Part shown: positions 1 to 8,606 of the stretch, in pieces | How the letters are laid out: every line of letters starts with the position of its first letter | How positions within the stretch are numbered: position 1 is the stretch's first letter | From: Pseudoteredinibacter isoporae | Lineage (GTDB): Bacteria; Pseudomonadota; Gammaproteobacteria; Pseudomonadales; Cellvibrionaceae | Assembly (NCBI RefSeq): GCF_011602085.1 | Contig: NZ_JAAONY010000002.1 | Location: 1,178,001 to 1,242,000, forward strand | Length of the DNA stretch: 64,000 bases | Reading direction: 5' to 3' | Made by a program: the position numbers and the translations under genes | Notes under the pieces: generated by a model | What the model was told of the DNA's origin: nothing | Databases searched by the model: none | What the model saw: the letters and a program-made list of their open reading frames with translations, nothing else

Positions 1-1837
1 CTGGGCGCTGGGTAAAGACAAAGTATCTGGAGCCAACAGCTTGCTGATGGCCAATCCACACTTCCCCTACGATGGCGAACTGCGTTTTTACCAGCAGCAC
101 CTGACCATTCCAGGTGAATTGAATATTGCCGGCGTGGGCATGATTGGCCTGCCGGGAGTCAGCATTGGATTCAATGAAAATCTGGGTTGGACACACACCG
201 TTTCACAATCCAAACGCTTTACGCTGTACCAACTGGAACTGGATCCGAACAACCCCATGCGCTATCGCTATGGCGATGACTACAGAGACATCGTCAGCCA
301 CACGGTTACCGTGGACGTAAAACAGGGTGACGGACAGGTACAGACTCAGGAGCACAAGGTTTACGGCAGCCACTTCGGCCCCATCGTTAACCTGGCCTCC
401 CTGTCACCTAATCTGGGCTGGAACCCAAAATCCGCAATAAGCCTGCGCGATGCAAATTTGGATAACACCGGCATGCTGAGCCACTGGGTTGCGATGGCCA
501 AGGCAAGCTCTCCGGAGGAATTTCTTAAGGCTTTTGAAGATCATCGCTCCATTCCTTGGGTAAACACGATGATGGCAGCCAAAGATGGTCGCGTGTTGTA
601 CATCGACGGTACCCAAACCCCGAAACTCAGCGAACAAGCCGAAGGCTACTGGCGTAAGGCGTCGCAAAGTCCAAAGCTGGCCGGCATCTGGCGTGACGGC
701 GCCGGTGCGATTCTGCTGCCCGGCAATGACCCAGCTTACGAGTGGCAAGCCACAGAAGGGGCACGCCAAAGCGGCCTGATGCCCATCAATGAAGCTCCCA
801 AAGCATTGCGTTCCGACTATGTGTTCAATGCCAACTCCAGCCACTGGCTGAGTCATCTGGAAGAACCTCTCGAAGGCTTCAGCATTGTCTACGGCCCAGA
901 GAAAACACATCGCAGCCCGCGCACACGCTTCAACGCATTATTGATCAGCAACCGCAGCGCCAAAAAGCCAGCCGGTGACGACAATCTGTTTGACATAGAA
1001 GAACTCAAAGCGGTCTTTACCGGTAACGAGTCTTTATTCGGCCAGCAGTTATTGGCGGATCTGGTCGCGCGTTGCCAGGCGGCCCCTCAACAAAACATCG
1101 GGGAAGAAAGCTACGATTTAAGCGCCGCCTGTCAGGCCCTGGCCAATTGGGACGGTCGCTATCTGCTGGAGAGCCGTGGCGCGCATTTAATGCGTGAATT
1201 CTTAGCGGAATTCCGCGTACCCGGTCATCGTGACTTGAGCGATAAACTGTTCGCCAATGCCTTCGACCCTGCCAAGCCTGCCATGACCCCAGGTGCACTC
1301 GCACCAGCAGGAGAAGAACAGGATCATATTCTGTTGGCCTTAGCTCGCGCCGCCAAACGATTGGATGACAACGGCGTCGCTCCGGACGCAAAGCTGGGTG
1401 ATATTCAGTACATTGCCAAAGCCAAAGGTCTGGCTCCAATTCCTGTCACCGGTGCCTATTCCTGGGAAGGTATTTTCAACTATTCCCAGGGCCGTACACG
1501 CAATCGCGGACTGTCCGAGTTGGCACTGGCCGATGTTGGAACGCCTGCCAGCAAGCAACCATTTAGCCCACTGCGTAAGCGTCAAACCGAAAACGGTAGC
1601 GAGGCTGCCTACCCAGTGAACTACGGTTCCAGTTTTGTGATGGCTTTGCAGTTTACAGAGCAAGGCCCGCAAGGTGATATGTTCCTGAGCTACGGTCAAT
1701 CTCACGACCCACAATCGCCTCACTTTGTGGATCAAAGTAAAATGTTCAGTCAGCAGCAATGGCGTCCGATTGAACTATTGGGTGAGAACCTGCCAAGTGT
1801 AGAATTTAAGCTGCGAGCGAATAAACCCGAGGCTTAA
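1..1837 (+). CDS. Penicillin-acylase family N-terminal-nucleophile amidohydrolase, beta subunit (5' truncated)
   Basis: The frame is open from base 2, so the gene begins upstream of the window. The first residues read WALGKDKVSG, which aligns with the segment just after the catalytic Ser-Asn of Ntn acylases (aculeacin A / PvdQ / QuiP type acyl-homoserine-lactone and cyclic-lipopeptide acylases). The window edge therefore cuts almost exactly after the autoproteolytic Ser. Family-typical stretches follow: ANPHFPY near residue 17, the FYQQHLTIPG segment, and an IGFNENLGWTHTV segment. About 610 residues of beta chain are present, a normal size. Such enzymes are periplasmic and hydrolyse long-chain acyl amides (AHLs, lipopeptides, penicillins). 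The substrate cannot be told from sequence. A perfect terminator follows the stop. Confidence 0.9.
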   Translation, partial: WALGKDKVSGANSLLMANPHFPYDGELRFYQQHLTIPGELNIAGVGMIGLPGVSIGFNENLGWTHTVSQSKRFTLYQLELDPNNPMRYRYGDDYRDIVSHTVTVDVKQGDGQVQTQEHKVYGSHFGPIVNLASLSPNLGWNPKSAISLRDANLDNTGMLSHWVAMAKASSPEEFLKAFEDHRSIPWVNTMMAAKDGRVLYIDGTQTPKLSEQAEGYWRKASQSPKLAGIWRDGAGAILLPGNDPAYEWQATEGARQSGLMPINEAPKALRSDYVFNANSSHWLSHLEEPLEGFSIVYGPEKTHRSPRTRFNALLISNRSAKKPAGDDNLFDIEELKAVFTGNESLFGQQLLADLVARCQAAPQQNIGEESYDLSAACQALANWDGRYLLESRGAHLMREFLAEFRVPGHRDLSDKLFANAFDPAKPAMTPGALAPAGEEQDHILLALARAAKRLDDNGVAPDAKLGDIQYIAKAKGLAPIPVTGAYSWEGIFNYSQGRTRNRGLSELALADVGTPASKQPFSPLRKRQTENGSEAAYPVNYGSSFVMALQFTEQGPQGDMFLSYGQSHDPQSPHFVDQSKMFSQQQWRPIELLGENLPSVEFKLRANKPEA

Positions 1838-1860
1838 GTTCCCACACGAACCCAAAGCAC

Positions 1861-1898
1861 AAACAAAAAACGCGGCCTGTAGGCCGCGTTTTTTGTTT
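1861..1898. terminator. Bidirectional rho-independent terminator
   Basis: Perfect inverted repeat with 18-nt arms (1861-1878 and 1881-1898) and a 2-nt loop. The GC-rich core is CGCGGCCT, flanked by A and T runs on both sides. It lies between the acylase (stop 1837, plus strand) and the convergent PhyH gene (stop 1914, minus strand) and can serve both. Confidence 0.93.
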
Positions 1899-1913
1899 TT
1901 CAGAACTGGTGAC

Positions 1914-2786
1914 TTATGTGGGATCTTTTTCCAAATACGGCTCCAGCAAACGCTTGGGATGCTTACCATCCACCATCCCCATAAACGGGCCGAAAATCGA
2001 ATAGCCCAGCATACGTTTAATATCTTCCGAACATTGCGCCGCACGCTCAAGGGGCACAGACAAGCTGAAGTTTTCCTGGGGTCGAATAAAGCCTTCGCAG
2101 TATTGTGCCGTTGCAGCTAAACGAGGCTTCTCAGAAACATTCGCCCCACCTCCGTGCCATAAGGTACCCAGGAAAAAGACAGCGGAACCGGCTTTCATTT
2201 CACAATTTATCTGGCGTTTTTTATCCTCTTCATCCGGTTGCTTATCCCCCCAATGATGGGAACCGGGAATAACCGCTGTCCCCCCATTCTCTTCAGTAAA
2301 ATCATCAATCGCCCACACCGTGGCAGCACTGACAAACCTTCGGGGACGGGGAATCTGCACATACCCATCATCGGCGTGAAGGGGTTGCTGCTTTTCACCC
2401 GGCAAGATGTTGATCACCTGTAACTGTGACAGGAGATAGCTGGGCATCAGCACTGCATCAAGTAAAGCCAGAATCATCGGGTGCTCAACCATGGGGTTCA
2501 AAGCAAAGGTCTTCGCCATCACCGAGTAAATTCTCTGGGTCAATTCGCCCTCGAAAAAATTCCGCCCCCTGTGGCTCAACATCGGTTCCACTTCATGACG
2601 AATTTGATCAATCTCCTCCTGACTTAATAAATCGGGAATGACCACATAACCCTCTTCAAGCACTTTGCTTAGATATTGCTGAAACACCTCCGGATCGACC
2701 TGATCGCTTGCATTGGATTGAGTCTTTTTATATTTACTGGCGGTTTCAAGGGCGTGATAGGCATTGAGGCTGCGATCGTCACTCAT
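1914..2786 (-). CDS. Phytanoyl-CoA dioxygenase (PhyH) family protein
   Basis: Fe(II)/2-oxoglutarate oxygenase of the PhyH family, 290 aa, cytoplasmic. The metal triad is visible: H137-A-D139 in PLHADDGY and the distal H211 in LWHGGGAN, with R222 as likely 2-oxoglutarate ligand. The VWAIDDFTEENGGTAVIPGSH stretch is typical of PhyH double-stranded beta-helix proteins. The ATG has a GGAG six bases upstream. It is the last gene of a minus-strand run (M20 peptidase, AraC, PhyH) and shares the 1861-1898 terminator. The family hydroxylates varied small molecules (acyl-CoAs, ectoine, amino acids, natural products), so the substrate is unknown. Confidence 0.88.
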   Translation of the reverse strand: MSDDRSLNAYHALETASKYKKTQSNASDQVDPEVFQQYLSKVLEEGYVVIPDLLSQEEIDQIRHEVEPMLSHRGRNFFEGELTQRIYSVMAKTFALNPMVEHPMILALLDAVLMPSYLLSQLQVINILPGEKQQPLHADDGYVQIPRPRRFVSAATVWAIDDFTEENGGTAVIPGSHHWGDKQPDEEDKKRQINCEMKAGSAVFFLGTLWHGGGANVSEKPRLAATAQYCEGFIRPQENFSLSVPLERAAQCSEDIKRMLGYSIFGPFMGMVDGKHPKRLLEPYLEKDPT

Positions 2787-2865
2787 GACTTGCTCCGGGC
2801 TAATAACAGATTATGGCGCTAATATAGAATGGAGAAGCTTGGGCTTGAAGAGCGGATCGCTGCAG

Positions 2866-3900
2866 TTATTTGTCATTTTTTTGCAGGCCGGCGATATGTC
2901 GCTGCCAGTACTGAGTTGGTGAGCAGGCAAACCATTGTTTAAAGGCCCGACTGAAGGACGCCATTTCTACATAGCCTAAGGTTTCGGCCAACTGTTCAAT
3001 GCTCTTTCCAGGGGCAGTGCCACTGTGCAAATAATGCAGGGCCTTGTCCTTCCTTACCCGAGAAAGAATATCGGAATAACTGCTGTGCTGTTCCTTTAAA
3101 CGCCGCCCCAAAGTGTGTCTCGATACATGAAGCCGTTCGGCGACCTCCGCCGCCGAAAATTGTCCGCCAGCCAAATGCTTGGCAATATCGCCATAGACTT
3201 TCTTCTCAAGATCCCCTTCACTCCTCCACAACAGGGAGTAAACATGGGTATCGTTCGCATACTGCTCCGCACTTATCGCTGGAGCAACCGCTTTTGAATG
3301 CACGTCGGCATGGAATTGAATATACGCCTGGGGGTTGTGGTAGCTTGGCCAAGCACCAAATAAATAGGCGAATTCATTGTCAAAAGGCATCGCCTCAAAA
3401 CTGAAGGCAAGTCGGGTAAGAGGTAATTGCTCCTGGCACAACCAGGACAATAATTTCAGTACTCTCATCAATGCCGCAATCTGCAAATGAACCGCAGAAT
3501 GGTGCTTATTAATGATCACTTTTTGCTGACTGGCCCACTCACTCAGGTCAAACAATTCAGCATCGTCACCCAAAAACAAACTGTAAAAGCGATTCAGATT
3601 ATGCAGCGCTGTATCCAGATCCGGACTGGGGAATAACAAATGAAGCAGCGCGACATGGCTCCCCAGCGGCACAGGTTTATCGAGCAAACCCAGCCATTCA
3701 TCTTCCAGGCTTTCACACAGTCGCTCAGTAAACTCAGTGTACTGAGCCACCGTCACTTTACTGTTACTCAATAATTCATGATAACGTCCCGTTAACGATG
3801 GAGGGAACGTTTTCGCCTCGATTAGAGGCTCAGCCAAATGCTTCACGAAACCCGATGGTATAGTGGGAATGTGGAGATAACTGGCTTGCGTATCGCTCAT
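2866..3900 (-). CDS. AraC-family regulator with Arabinose_bd-type N-terminal domain
   Basis: 344 aa. The long N-terminal half, with the segment SFEAMPFDNEFAYLFGAWP, fits the Arabinose_bd (PF12625) type sensor found in OruR/ArgR-like regulators. The C-terminal about 100 aa hold two HTH motifs: SAAEVAERLHVSRHTLGRRL and then IEQLAETLGYVEMASFSRAF followed by CSPTQYWQ. It lies 31 nt after the M20 peptidase stop and 79 nt before PhyH, all on the minus strand, so it may be co-transcribed and may control these neighbours. The start is the only well-placed ATG; its ribosome binding site is weak. The effector is unknown. Confidence 0.9.
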   Translation of the reverse strand: MSDTQASYLHIPTIPSGFVKHLAEPLIEAKTFPPSLTGRYHELLSNSKVTVAQYTEFTERLCESLEDEWLGLLDKPVPLGSHVALLHLLFPSPDLDTALHNLNRFYSLFLGDDAELFDLSEWASQQKVIINKHHSAVHLQIAALMRVLKLLSWLCQEQLPLTRLAFSFEAMPFDNEFAYLFGAWPSYHNPQAYIQFHADVHSKAVAPAISAEQYANDTHVYSLLWRSEGDLEKKVYGDIAKHLAGGQFSAAEVAERLHVSRHTLGRRLKEQHSSYSDILSRVRKDKALHYLHSGTAPGKSIEQLAETLGYVEMASFSRAFKQWFACSPTQYWQRHIAGLQKNDK

Positions 3901-3931
3901 GGGCTTAGGCTGATTCGACGTTTCAAGCCTC

Positions 3932-5254
3932 TCAGTGTTTGTATTGCTTAGCCAGACGATGCATTAAAATCGCTGCCTTATGAATGTTCTTTGTAAAACT
4001 GTCCATGTCTGCCACTTCATCACGGGTGTGACCGCCCGAGCCCATTAAGCCCAAACCATCCAGCGCCATATCCACATGATCCGCCGCAAAAGAAATGTCC
4101 GCGGCACCCGCTTTACGCGGATTAACCGGAGCAACAGGACCGTAGTTCAGATCTTCACTGATCTGGCTGTATTGCGTTAACAACTTTCGGTTTGCATCCG
4201 TAGGAGGCATAGGTGGGTAACCTTCGGCGAAAGTCAATGTAGCCGACGTGTGCTTGAGGTTTTTCTGCACAATCTTTTTCATGGTAGCTTGTGCCTGGGC
4301 CAGCTCTTTCGGGCTTAAGGTACGCAAATCCCCTTTCACCATCGCGGTTTGCGCCACAATATTACTCTTACCCGCCATCGCCGCCGCATTGCTCACATCC
4401 AGCTTGAGCGCCTCATTCCCGGCCACCAACAAACCGGGGTTGACCGTAGCAGCACCCAGGCCATCAATTTGCTGGCGGAAGTCATTTAGAATTCTCGCCA
4501 CCTCATAAGCTGCACCATACCCGACTTCATCAGTAAAAACCTGGGAGGAATGCGCCGGTCGTCCACTGACTTCCAGGCGCCAGCCGATGGAACCACGGCG
4601 AGCAATGACCGCTGTTTTAATGCTGCTGTCGCCGTCTTCAAAGCCCAGAGCAATATCGGCCCATTTGGCACCATCAATAATGGCTTTTTTGGATAAGGAC
4701 AATGGTCTACCGCTGCTTTCCTCATCACCGGTAAACAAAACCCGGACCTGCAAGTCCTTCAACAACCCTTCAGCCTTGAGCGCCCGTAATGCGGCCACCA
4801 CAATGGTGTTACCGCCCTTCATATCCGTGATGCCGGGGCCGGCAACTTTGCCATCGCCCAGATCACGATAGGCCTGAAAGCTGTCATCTTTGGTAAATAC
4901 CGTATCCAGATGCCCGATCATTAAAATCTTCGGACCGCGTTCGCCGTAGCTGGCCTGCAAATGCCCCGCACGATTAAAGTCCTTGCCGGAAATCCATTCC
5001 GTCTTGAAACCCAATTCATCAAACTGCTGTTGATACAAACGCCCTACTTTTTCAACCCCGGTAAAATTCATTGTGCCACTGTTGATATTGACGGCGGTTT
5101 TCAATTCTTCCAGCGCCTGGGGCAATTGCTGGTTTGCCCGCTGGACGATGTTCTTTTCGATCGTCGTCAGCTCAGCATGGCTTAGACCGGCCTGCAGTAG
5201 CGAAGCGAGTAAAAAACTGCCAGTGAGTAAACGTTTCCAGCCAAGTGGGTTCAT
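3932..5254 (-). CDS. M20-family metallocarboxypeptidase, secreted (glutamate carboxypeptidase type)
   Basis: 440 aa with a Sec signal peptide (hydrophobic LLTGSFLLASLLQAG, then SHA-E near residue 27). Zinc ligands of the M20 fold are visible in order: GHLDTVF (His), ITDMKGG (bridging Asp), GDEESSG (Glu general base and ligand) and GGHTRDE (last His). The RPAHSS segment marks the lid/dimerisation domain. The closest match by motif is the CPG2-like group that removes C-terminal glutamate or hydrolyses acylated amino acids in the periplasm. AGGAAAG lies just before the ATG. It is the first gene of the M20-AraC-PhyH run. Substrate unknown. Confidence 0.9.
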   Translation of the reverse strand: MNPLGWKRLLTGSFLLASLLQAGLSHAELTTIEKNIVQRANQQLPQALEELKTAVNINSGTMNFTGVEKVGRLYQQQFDELGFKTEWISGKDFNRAGHLQASYGERGPKILMIGHLDTVFTKDDSFQAYRDLGDGKVAGPGITDMKGGNTIVVAALRALKAEGLLKDLQVRVLFTGDEESSGRPLSLSKKAIIDGAKWADIALGFEDGDSSIKTAVIARRGSIGWRLEVSGRPAHSSQVFTDEVGYGAAYEVARILNDFRQQIDGLGAATVNPGLLVAGNEALKLDVSNAAAMAGKSNIVAQTAMVKGDLRTLSPKELAQAQATMKKIVQKNLKHTSATLTFAEGYPPMPPTDANRKLLTQYSQISEDLNYGPVAPVNPRKAGAADISFAADHVDMALDGLGLMGSGGHTRDEVADMDSFTKNIHKAAILMHRLAKQYKH

Positions 5255-5410
5255 AAAGGCCTCTTTCCTGCTTTATTTTTCGAATTGCCGATTGCTATTT
5301 CCATAGGAACTGGACGATGTGAATAAACAAACGGTCACTGGATATCGATTCTAATTAAAGCGAGGCCTTCATGCCAGATTTCCTGAAAATCGTGGTTTGA
5401 AGCGAATGGG

Positions 5411-5749
5411 CTACTCGCTCCAGTCCTCAGGGTCGAAGCCCTCTACAGCAAAGGTAAAGTTGGGAGGAATGGCATCGGTCCGAAGGTGTTTAATTGCCTG
5501 ATATTCCGGGGAATGCCAGAAGCTCTGCAAGGCTTCCATGGAAGGAAATTTAAACAGTGTAAATCGGGCACCATCGTTCCAACGGCCTTCAAAATGATCC
5601 ATAAATTGATCCGCCGAACCCGCAATCAGAATTTCAGCACCGAACTTTTCCATTAAGGGATGAGCCGCTTCACCATAAGCTTCCAGTGAACCGTGGCCTT
5701 CGGTCATAAATGAACTGGCAACCAGATACGCAGGTTTCTCTTGTAGCAT
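5411..5749 (-). CDS. DUF1330 family protein (dimeric alpha-beta barrel)
   Basis: 112 aa. The pattern AYLVASSFM...YGEAAHPLMEKFGAEIL...GRWNDGARFTLFKFPSMEALQSFWHSPEY is characteristic of DUF1330 small ferredoxin-like alpha-beta barrel proteins, related to antibiotic-biosynthesis monooxygenase folds. The start has an AGGAAAA site close upstream. It follows the MBL hydrolase by 43 nt on the same strand, so the two are probably one transcript opposite the LysR gene. No catalytic role is established for the family. Confidence 0.85.
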   Translation of the reverse strand: MLQEKPAYLVASSFMTEGHGSLEAYGEAAHPLMEKFGAEILIAGSADQFMDHFEGRWNDGARFTLFKFPSMEALQSFWHSPEYQAIKHLRTDAIPPNFTFAVEGFDPEDWSE

Positions 5750-5792
5750 AGTCTTTTCCTCATGTCATTTGTATTGGAGTCGCGCATCGGAA

Positions 5793-6431
5793 TCAGGTGA
5801 GGCGTTCCAGTTTTTGAATATTGTGTTCAATCGCCTGATTCCATTCAGCCGGCGTAAGGTCTAATAAGCCAACATCACCGACAAAGCCGCTGCTCATCAC
5901 CAGATCCGGTTGAATCCGGCCAAGTTCTTTTAAACTGCCAACGAGCGCCGATGCACTGCCACCCGCCTTCGGCATGACAAACGTCGACCAGTCCCCATCC
6001 CACAGAAAAATTGTGTCACCCGTGAACAAGTAGGACTTTCCATGGGGGGATTCATAGAAAAAACACAAACTGCCATCGGTATGGCCCGGGGTTTCTATAA
6101 CATGAATATCTTGCAGTTGAGTCGTACCTGGCTCCAAAACCAAATCCACAGGCGTGTACTTTTCCAGATATGGGGCTTCAAGTGCGCTACTCGCAAGCGT
6201 CAAGCCAAAGCGGTCCTTAATTCGAGCAAGCGACGGCGTCGCTTCATCACGGTGGGTCAACAGTTGCAGTTGTGCACCCCCCAAAGCATCCATCTGACGA
6301 AGGTCACTCTCATTACCGCTGTTGTAAAACAGAACATTTCCCGCTGGACGAAGCAATAAATAAGCGTAGCTGTTCAACATGCCGGAGCTGTAACGGGTAC
6401 TTTGCCAAAGATCAGGTTGTAGCTGTTTCAT
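5793..6431 (-). CDS. MBL-fold metallo-hydrolase with atypical metal motif
   Basis: About 212 aa from the chosen start. Metallo-beta-lactamase fold hallmarks are LLTHRDEA (in place of the usual HxHxDH), IETPGHTDGSL and LFTGDTIF. The first motif keeps one His and the Asp but lacks the second His, a variant seen in MBL proteins that lack classical hydrolase activity. The ATG at 6431 was preferred over an in-frame ATG at 6464 because GGAGG sits 10 nt before it (6442-6446) and none precedes the upstream one. The divergent LysR regulator begins 84 bp away and is the likely controller. Substrate unknown. Confidence 0.85.
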   Translation of the reverse strand: MKQLQPDLWQSTRYSSGMLNSYAYLLLRPAGNVLFYNSGNESDLRQMDALGGAQLQLLTHRDEATPSLARIKDRFGLTLASSALEAPYLEKYTPVDLVLEPGTTQLQDIHVIETPGHTDGSLCFFYESPHGKSYLFTGDTIFLWDGDWSTFVMPKAGGSASALVGSLKELGRIQPDLVMSSGFVGDVGLLDLTPAEWNQAIEHNIQKLERLT

Positions 6432-6515
6432 GTTTGGGAAACCTCCGTTTGGCTTGATATTCATACTATCTAAAAATAAGATTGATCAAAGTTAATAACC
6501 ATCGGATTTGCTGAT

Positions 6516-7394
6516 ATGTATAACCCCGAACAACTAAGAATGTTTATCGAGGCGGCGGATCTGGGCTCCTTCTCCGCATGCGCACGTAAGTTGGGCAAAG
6601 CACAATCGGCCGTCAGCCAGGGGATCGCCAATCTGGAGATCGATTTGGGCACAAGCTTGTTCGATCGCTCTACGCGAAAACCCACCCTCACCCCGGAGGG
6701 TAAGCGTTTGCTTGCCTATGCCCGAGTGGTGTTGCAACAAATGGAAGAACTGAATACCGCAGCCCGGGCCATAGGTAAACAGGAAGAGACAAGCATCAGC
6801 CTTGCCATAGAGCATGCGCTTCAGAAAACCGCGCTCAGTCAAATCCTGTTTGAATTTCAACGTCGATTTCCCGCTACAGGAATTGAGCTGATCGCAGCCG
6901 CCAGCCCTGAAATCATTCCCATGGTTGAGAGCGGGCGTGTTGATCTCGGATTGATGTTTTCAGACATGTCCTTCAAGCGTGAAGTGGATTTGACGTTTAT
7001 CGGCAACCTGCAATTGATTGCCGTCTGCTCATCCAGTCATGCCCTGAGTACACTCGAAACGGTCGAACTGTCACATGTTGCCAGCCACCCGCAAATGGTT
7101 ATACGCGGAGCAAACAACCAAGGCCTGGATCACGACGCCGCCATTTCATCCATGAGTTGGTCATCGAACAGCGTCCATTGTTTGATTGAATTGATTATCC
7201 AGGGCATTGGTTGGGCTTATCTTCCCACCCACCTCGTGGAGGAACATATTACCGAAGGGAGATTGCATAAACTGCCCATGAGACTGGATGACAAACCCTG
7301 GGCGCCCCCTGTGGATATGGCCATGCAGAAAAACCAGGCGATGGGCCCCGCATTGACGTGGCTGGCAGGCAACTTAAAGCGAATGTTTGAATAG
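6516..7394 (+). CDS. LysR-family transcriptional regulator
   Basis: 292 aa. The N-terminal winged HTH is clear: MFIEAADLGSFSACARKL then AQSAVSQGIANLE and LFDRSTRKPTLTPEG. It is followed by a LysR substrate-binding domain. It is transcribed divergently from the MBL/DUF1330 pair across a short AT-rich gap (6432-6515), the classical arrangement for LysR control of the neighbour and of itself. It runs convergent with the FNT gene, with only 16 bp between stops. Ligand unknown. Confidence 0.93.
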   Translation: MYNPEQLRMFIEAADLGSFSACARKLGKAQSAVSQGIANLEIDLGTSLFDRSTRKPTLTPEGKRLLAYARVVLQQMEELNTAARAIGKQEETSISLAIEHALQKTALSQILFEFQRRFPATGIELIAAASPEIIPMVESGRVDLGLMFSDMSFKREVDLTFIGNLQLIAVCSSSHALSTLETVELSHVASHPQMVIRGANNQGLDHDAAISSMSWSSNSVHCLIELIIQGIGWAYLPTHLVEEHITEGRLHKLPMRLDDKPWAPPVDMAMQKNQAMGPALTWLAGNLKRMFE

Positions 7395-7410
7395 CATCTG
7401 TCTGGCCTCA

Positions 7411-8229
7411 TCAGCGCGCCTTCGTCGTTGTTTCGGTGTCCGCATCCACGCTCACACATTCGGCAACATCCAGCGGCCGGGAAAGATACCAATAACTCAA
7501 TCCAACAAAAAATACCCCGCTAACGACATTGCCCAATGTCACCCACAACAAATTAAAGCCTGCGCCCTGAATGCTGATGCCTTCAATCTCTGGCCCCAAC
7601 AATGCCAGGGAAAAGACGGTCATATTGGCAACACTGTGTTCATAACCGCTGGCAATAAACGCGAACAGGCACCAGAAAATGGCAATACACTTTGCAGCGT
7701 CGCTGTTCATTCGCGCAGCCATCCATATGGCCAAACACACCAACCAATTACACAAGATGCCGTTGAAAAACAGCTGAACCGCTGTAGCATTCATTTTTTT
7801 ATAGGCGATCGTTTGCAAAGCCGTATCGGCGTTTTCGGTCAAGAGCCCACCACCCAGTTTATACATGCCGGCAAGCAGTACTGCACCGGTCAGATTAGCC
7901 AACCAAACAACAACGGCAATATAAATGGCTTGCGACAGCGTCATTCGATTGTTGAGTACACCAAATGTTGTGTACATGGTGTAGCCCGTAAACAAGTCGG
8001 CGCCCGCAAAAATCACCAGCGTAAGTGCAATGGCGAATGTCGCTCCCATAACCAATTTTCTGGATTCAGGGCTCGCCTCCGTTCCCAGCACCAAAATAAG
8101 GATGATACCGATACCAACATAGGCGCCCGCCAGTATTCCTCCCAGCCAGACCCTTGACGGCCGCTGCTCCAATAGACGAGCTTTCTTGCTTGCCTGTCTC
8201 GAAAAAATATCAACTTGCACTTCATACAT
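7411..8229 (-). CDS. Formate/nitrite transporter (FNT) family channel
   Basis: 272 aa integral membrane protein with about six hydrophobic segments. FNT family signatures are present: GILCNWLVCLAIW, matching the FNT pattern around transmembrane helix 5, and ASGYEHSVANM, which carries the conserved central pore His. Members (FocA, NirC, HSC) conduct monovalent small anions such as formate, nitrite, hydrosulfide, lactate or acetate across the inner membrane. The gene is last in a likely minus-strand operon (class II aldolase, DHDPS-like lyase, small Cys protein, FNT; gaps 12, 61 and 61 nt), so a carboxylate product of those enzymes is a plausible substrate; this is inference. Confidence 0.92.
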   Translation of the reverse strand: MYEVQVDIFSRQASKKARLLEQRPSRVWLGGILAGAYVGIGIILILVLGTEASPESRKLVMGATFAIALTLVIFAGADLFTGYTMYTTFGVLNNRMTLSQAIYIAVVVWLANLTGAVLLAGMYKLGGGLLTENADTALQTIAYKKMNATAVQLFFNGILCNWLVCLAIWMAARMNSDAAKCIAIFWCLFAFIASGYEHSVANMTVFSLALLGPEIEGISIQGAGFNLLWVTLGNVVSGVFFVGLSYWYLSRPLDVAECVSVDADTETTTKAR

Positions 8230-8290
8230 AAATTTTAATCCACCCCTGTATCATGCTCACGGCTCTCGAAGTGACAGGATTGATCCGGGG

Positions 8291-8545
8291 TCAACCTTCC
8301 CCCATCAAACGCCAGACTCGTTCTTCTTCCATATAAGATACGCACATGAACCGGCAACCCCTGCCACAACAGTTTTCTTCGGGAATACCGCTTAATTGTC
8401 CTTGGTCCCAAAGGTATTTGGACTCATGGTCAAACACGGCTTCGGGCAAAGCCGATAGACGTTTGAGCTCTACGCCATGGAGACCATGTGAGCCGGCATT
8501 TTTAAGAAAGCGAACAATCGCGTTTGAATTTTCCGAATCACACAT
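8291..8545 (-). CDS. Small protein with CCGxGC cysteine cluster
   Basis: About 84 aa. The ATG at 8545 has AGGTG eight bases upstream; a TTG at 8563 is possible but less likely. The C-terminal part contains NCCGRGCRFMCVSY, a compact four-cysteine cluster resembling the CCxxGCxxC signatures of small oxidoreductase-like and DUF5522-type proteins; it probably binds metal. The rest is charged and without membrane segments or a signal peptide. It lies 61 nt after the DHDPS-like gene and 61 nt before the FNT gene on the same strand, so it is probably a real operon member. Function unknown. Confidence 0.6.
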   Translation of the reverse strand: MCDSENSNAIVRFLKNAGSHGLHGVELKRLSALPEAVFDHESKYLWDQGQLSGIPEENCCGRGCRFMCVSYMEEERVWRLMGEG

Positions 8546-8606
8546 GAAATAAACACCTGTCAAACCGGGAAAGGCTTCACGTTCTGCAAGCCTTTCCCAA
8601 TGGGTA

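Noticed and set aside
7387-8157. Plus-strand open frame (256 codons) opposite the FNT channel gene
   Set aside because: The minus strand encodes clear FNT signatures; the antisense product has no family features or ribosome binding site.
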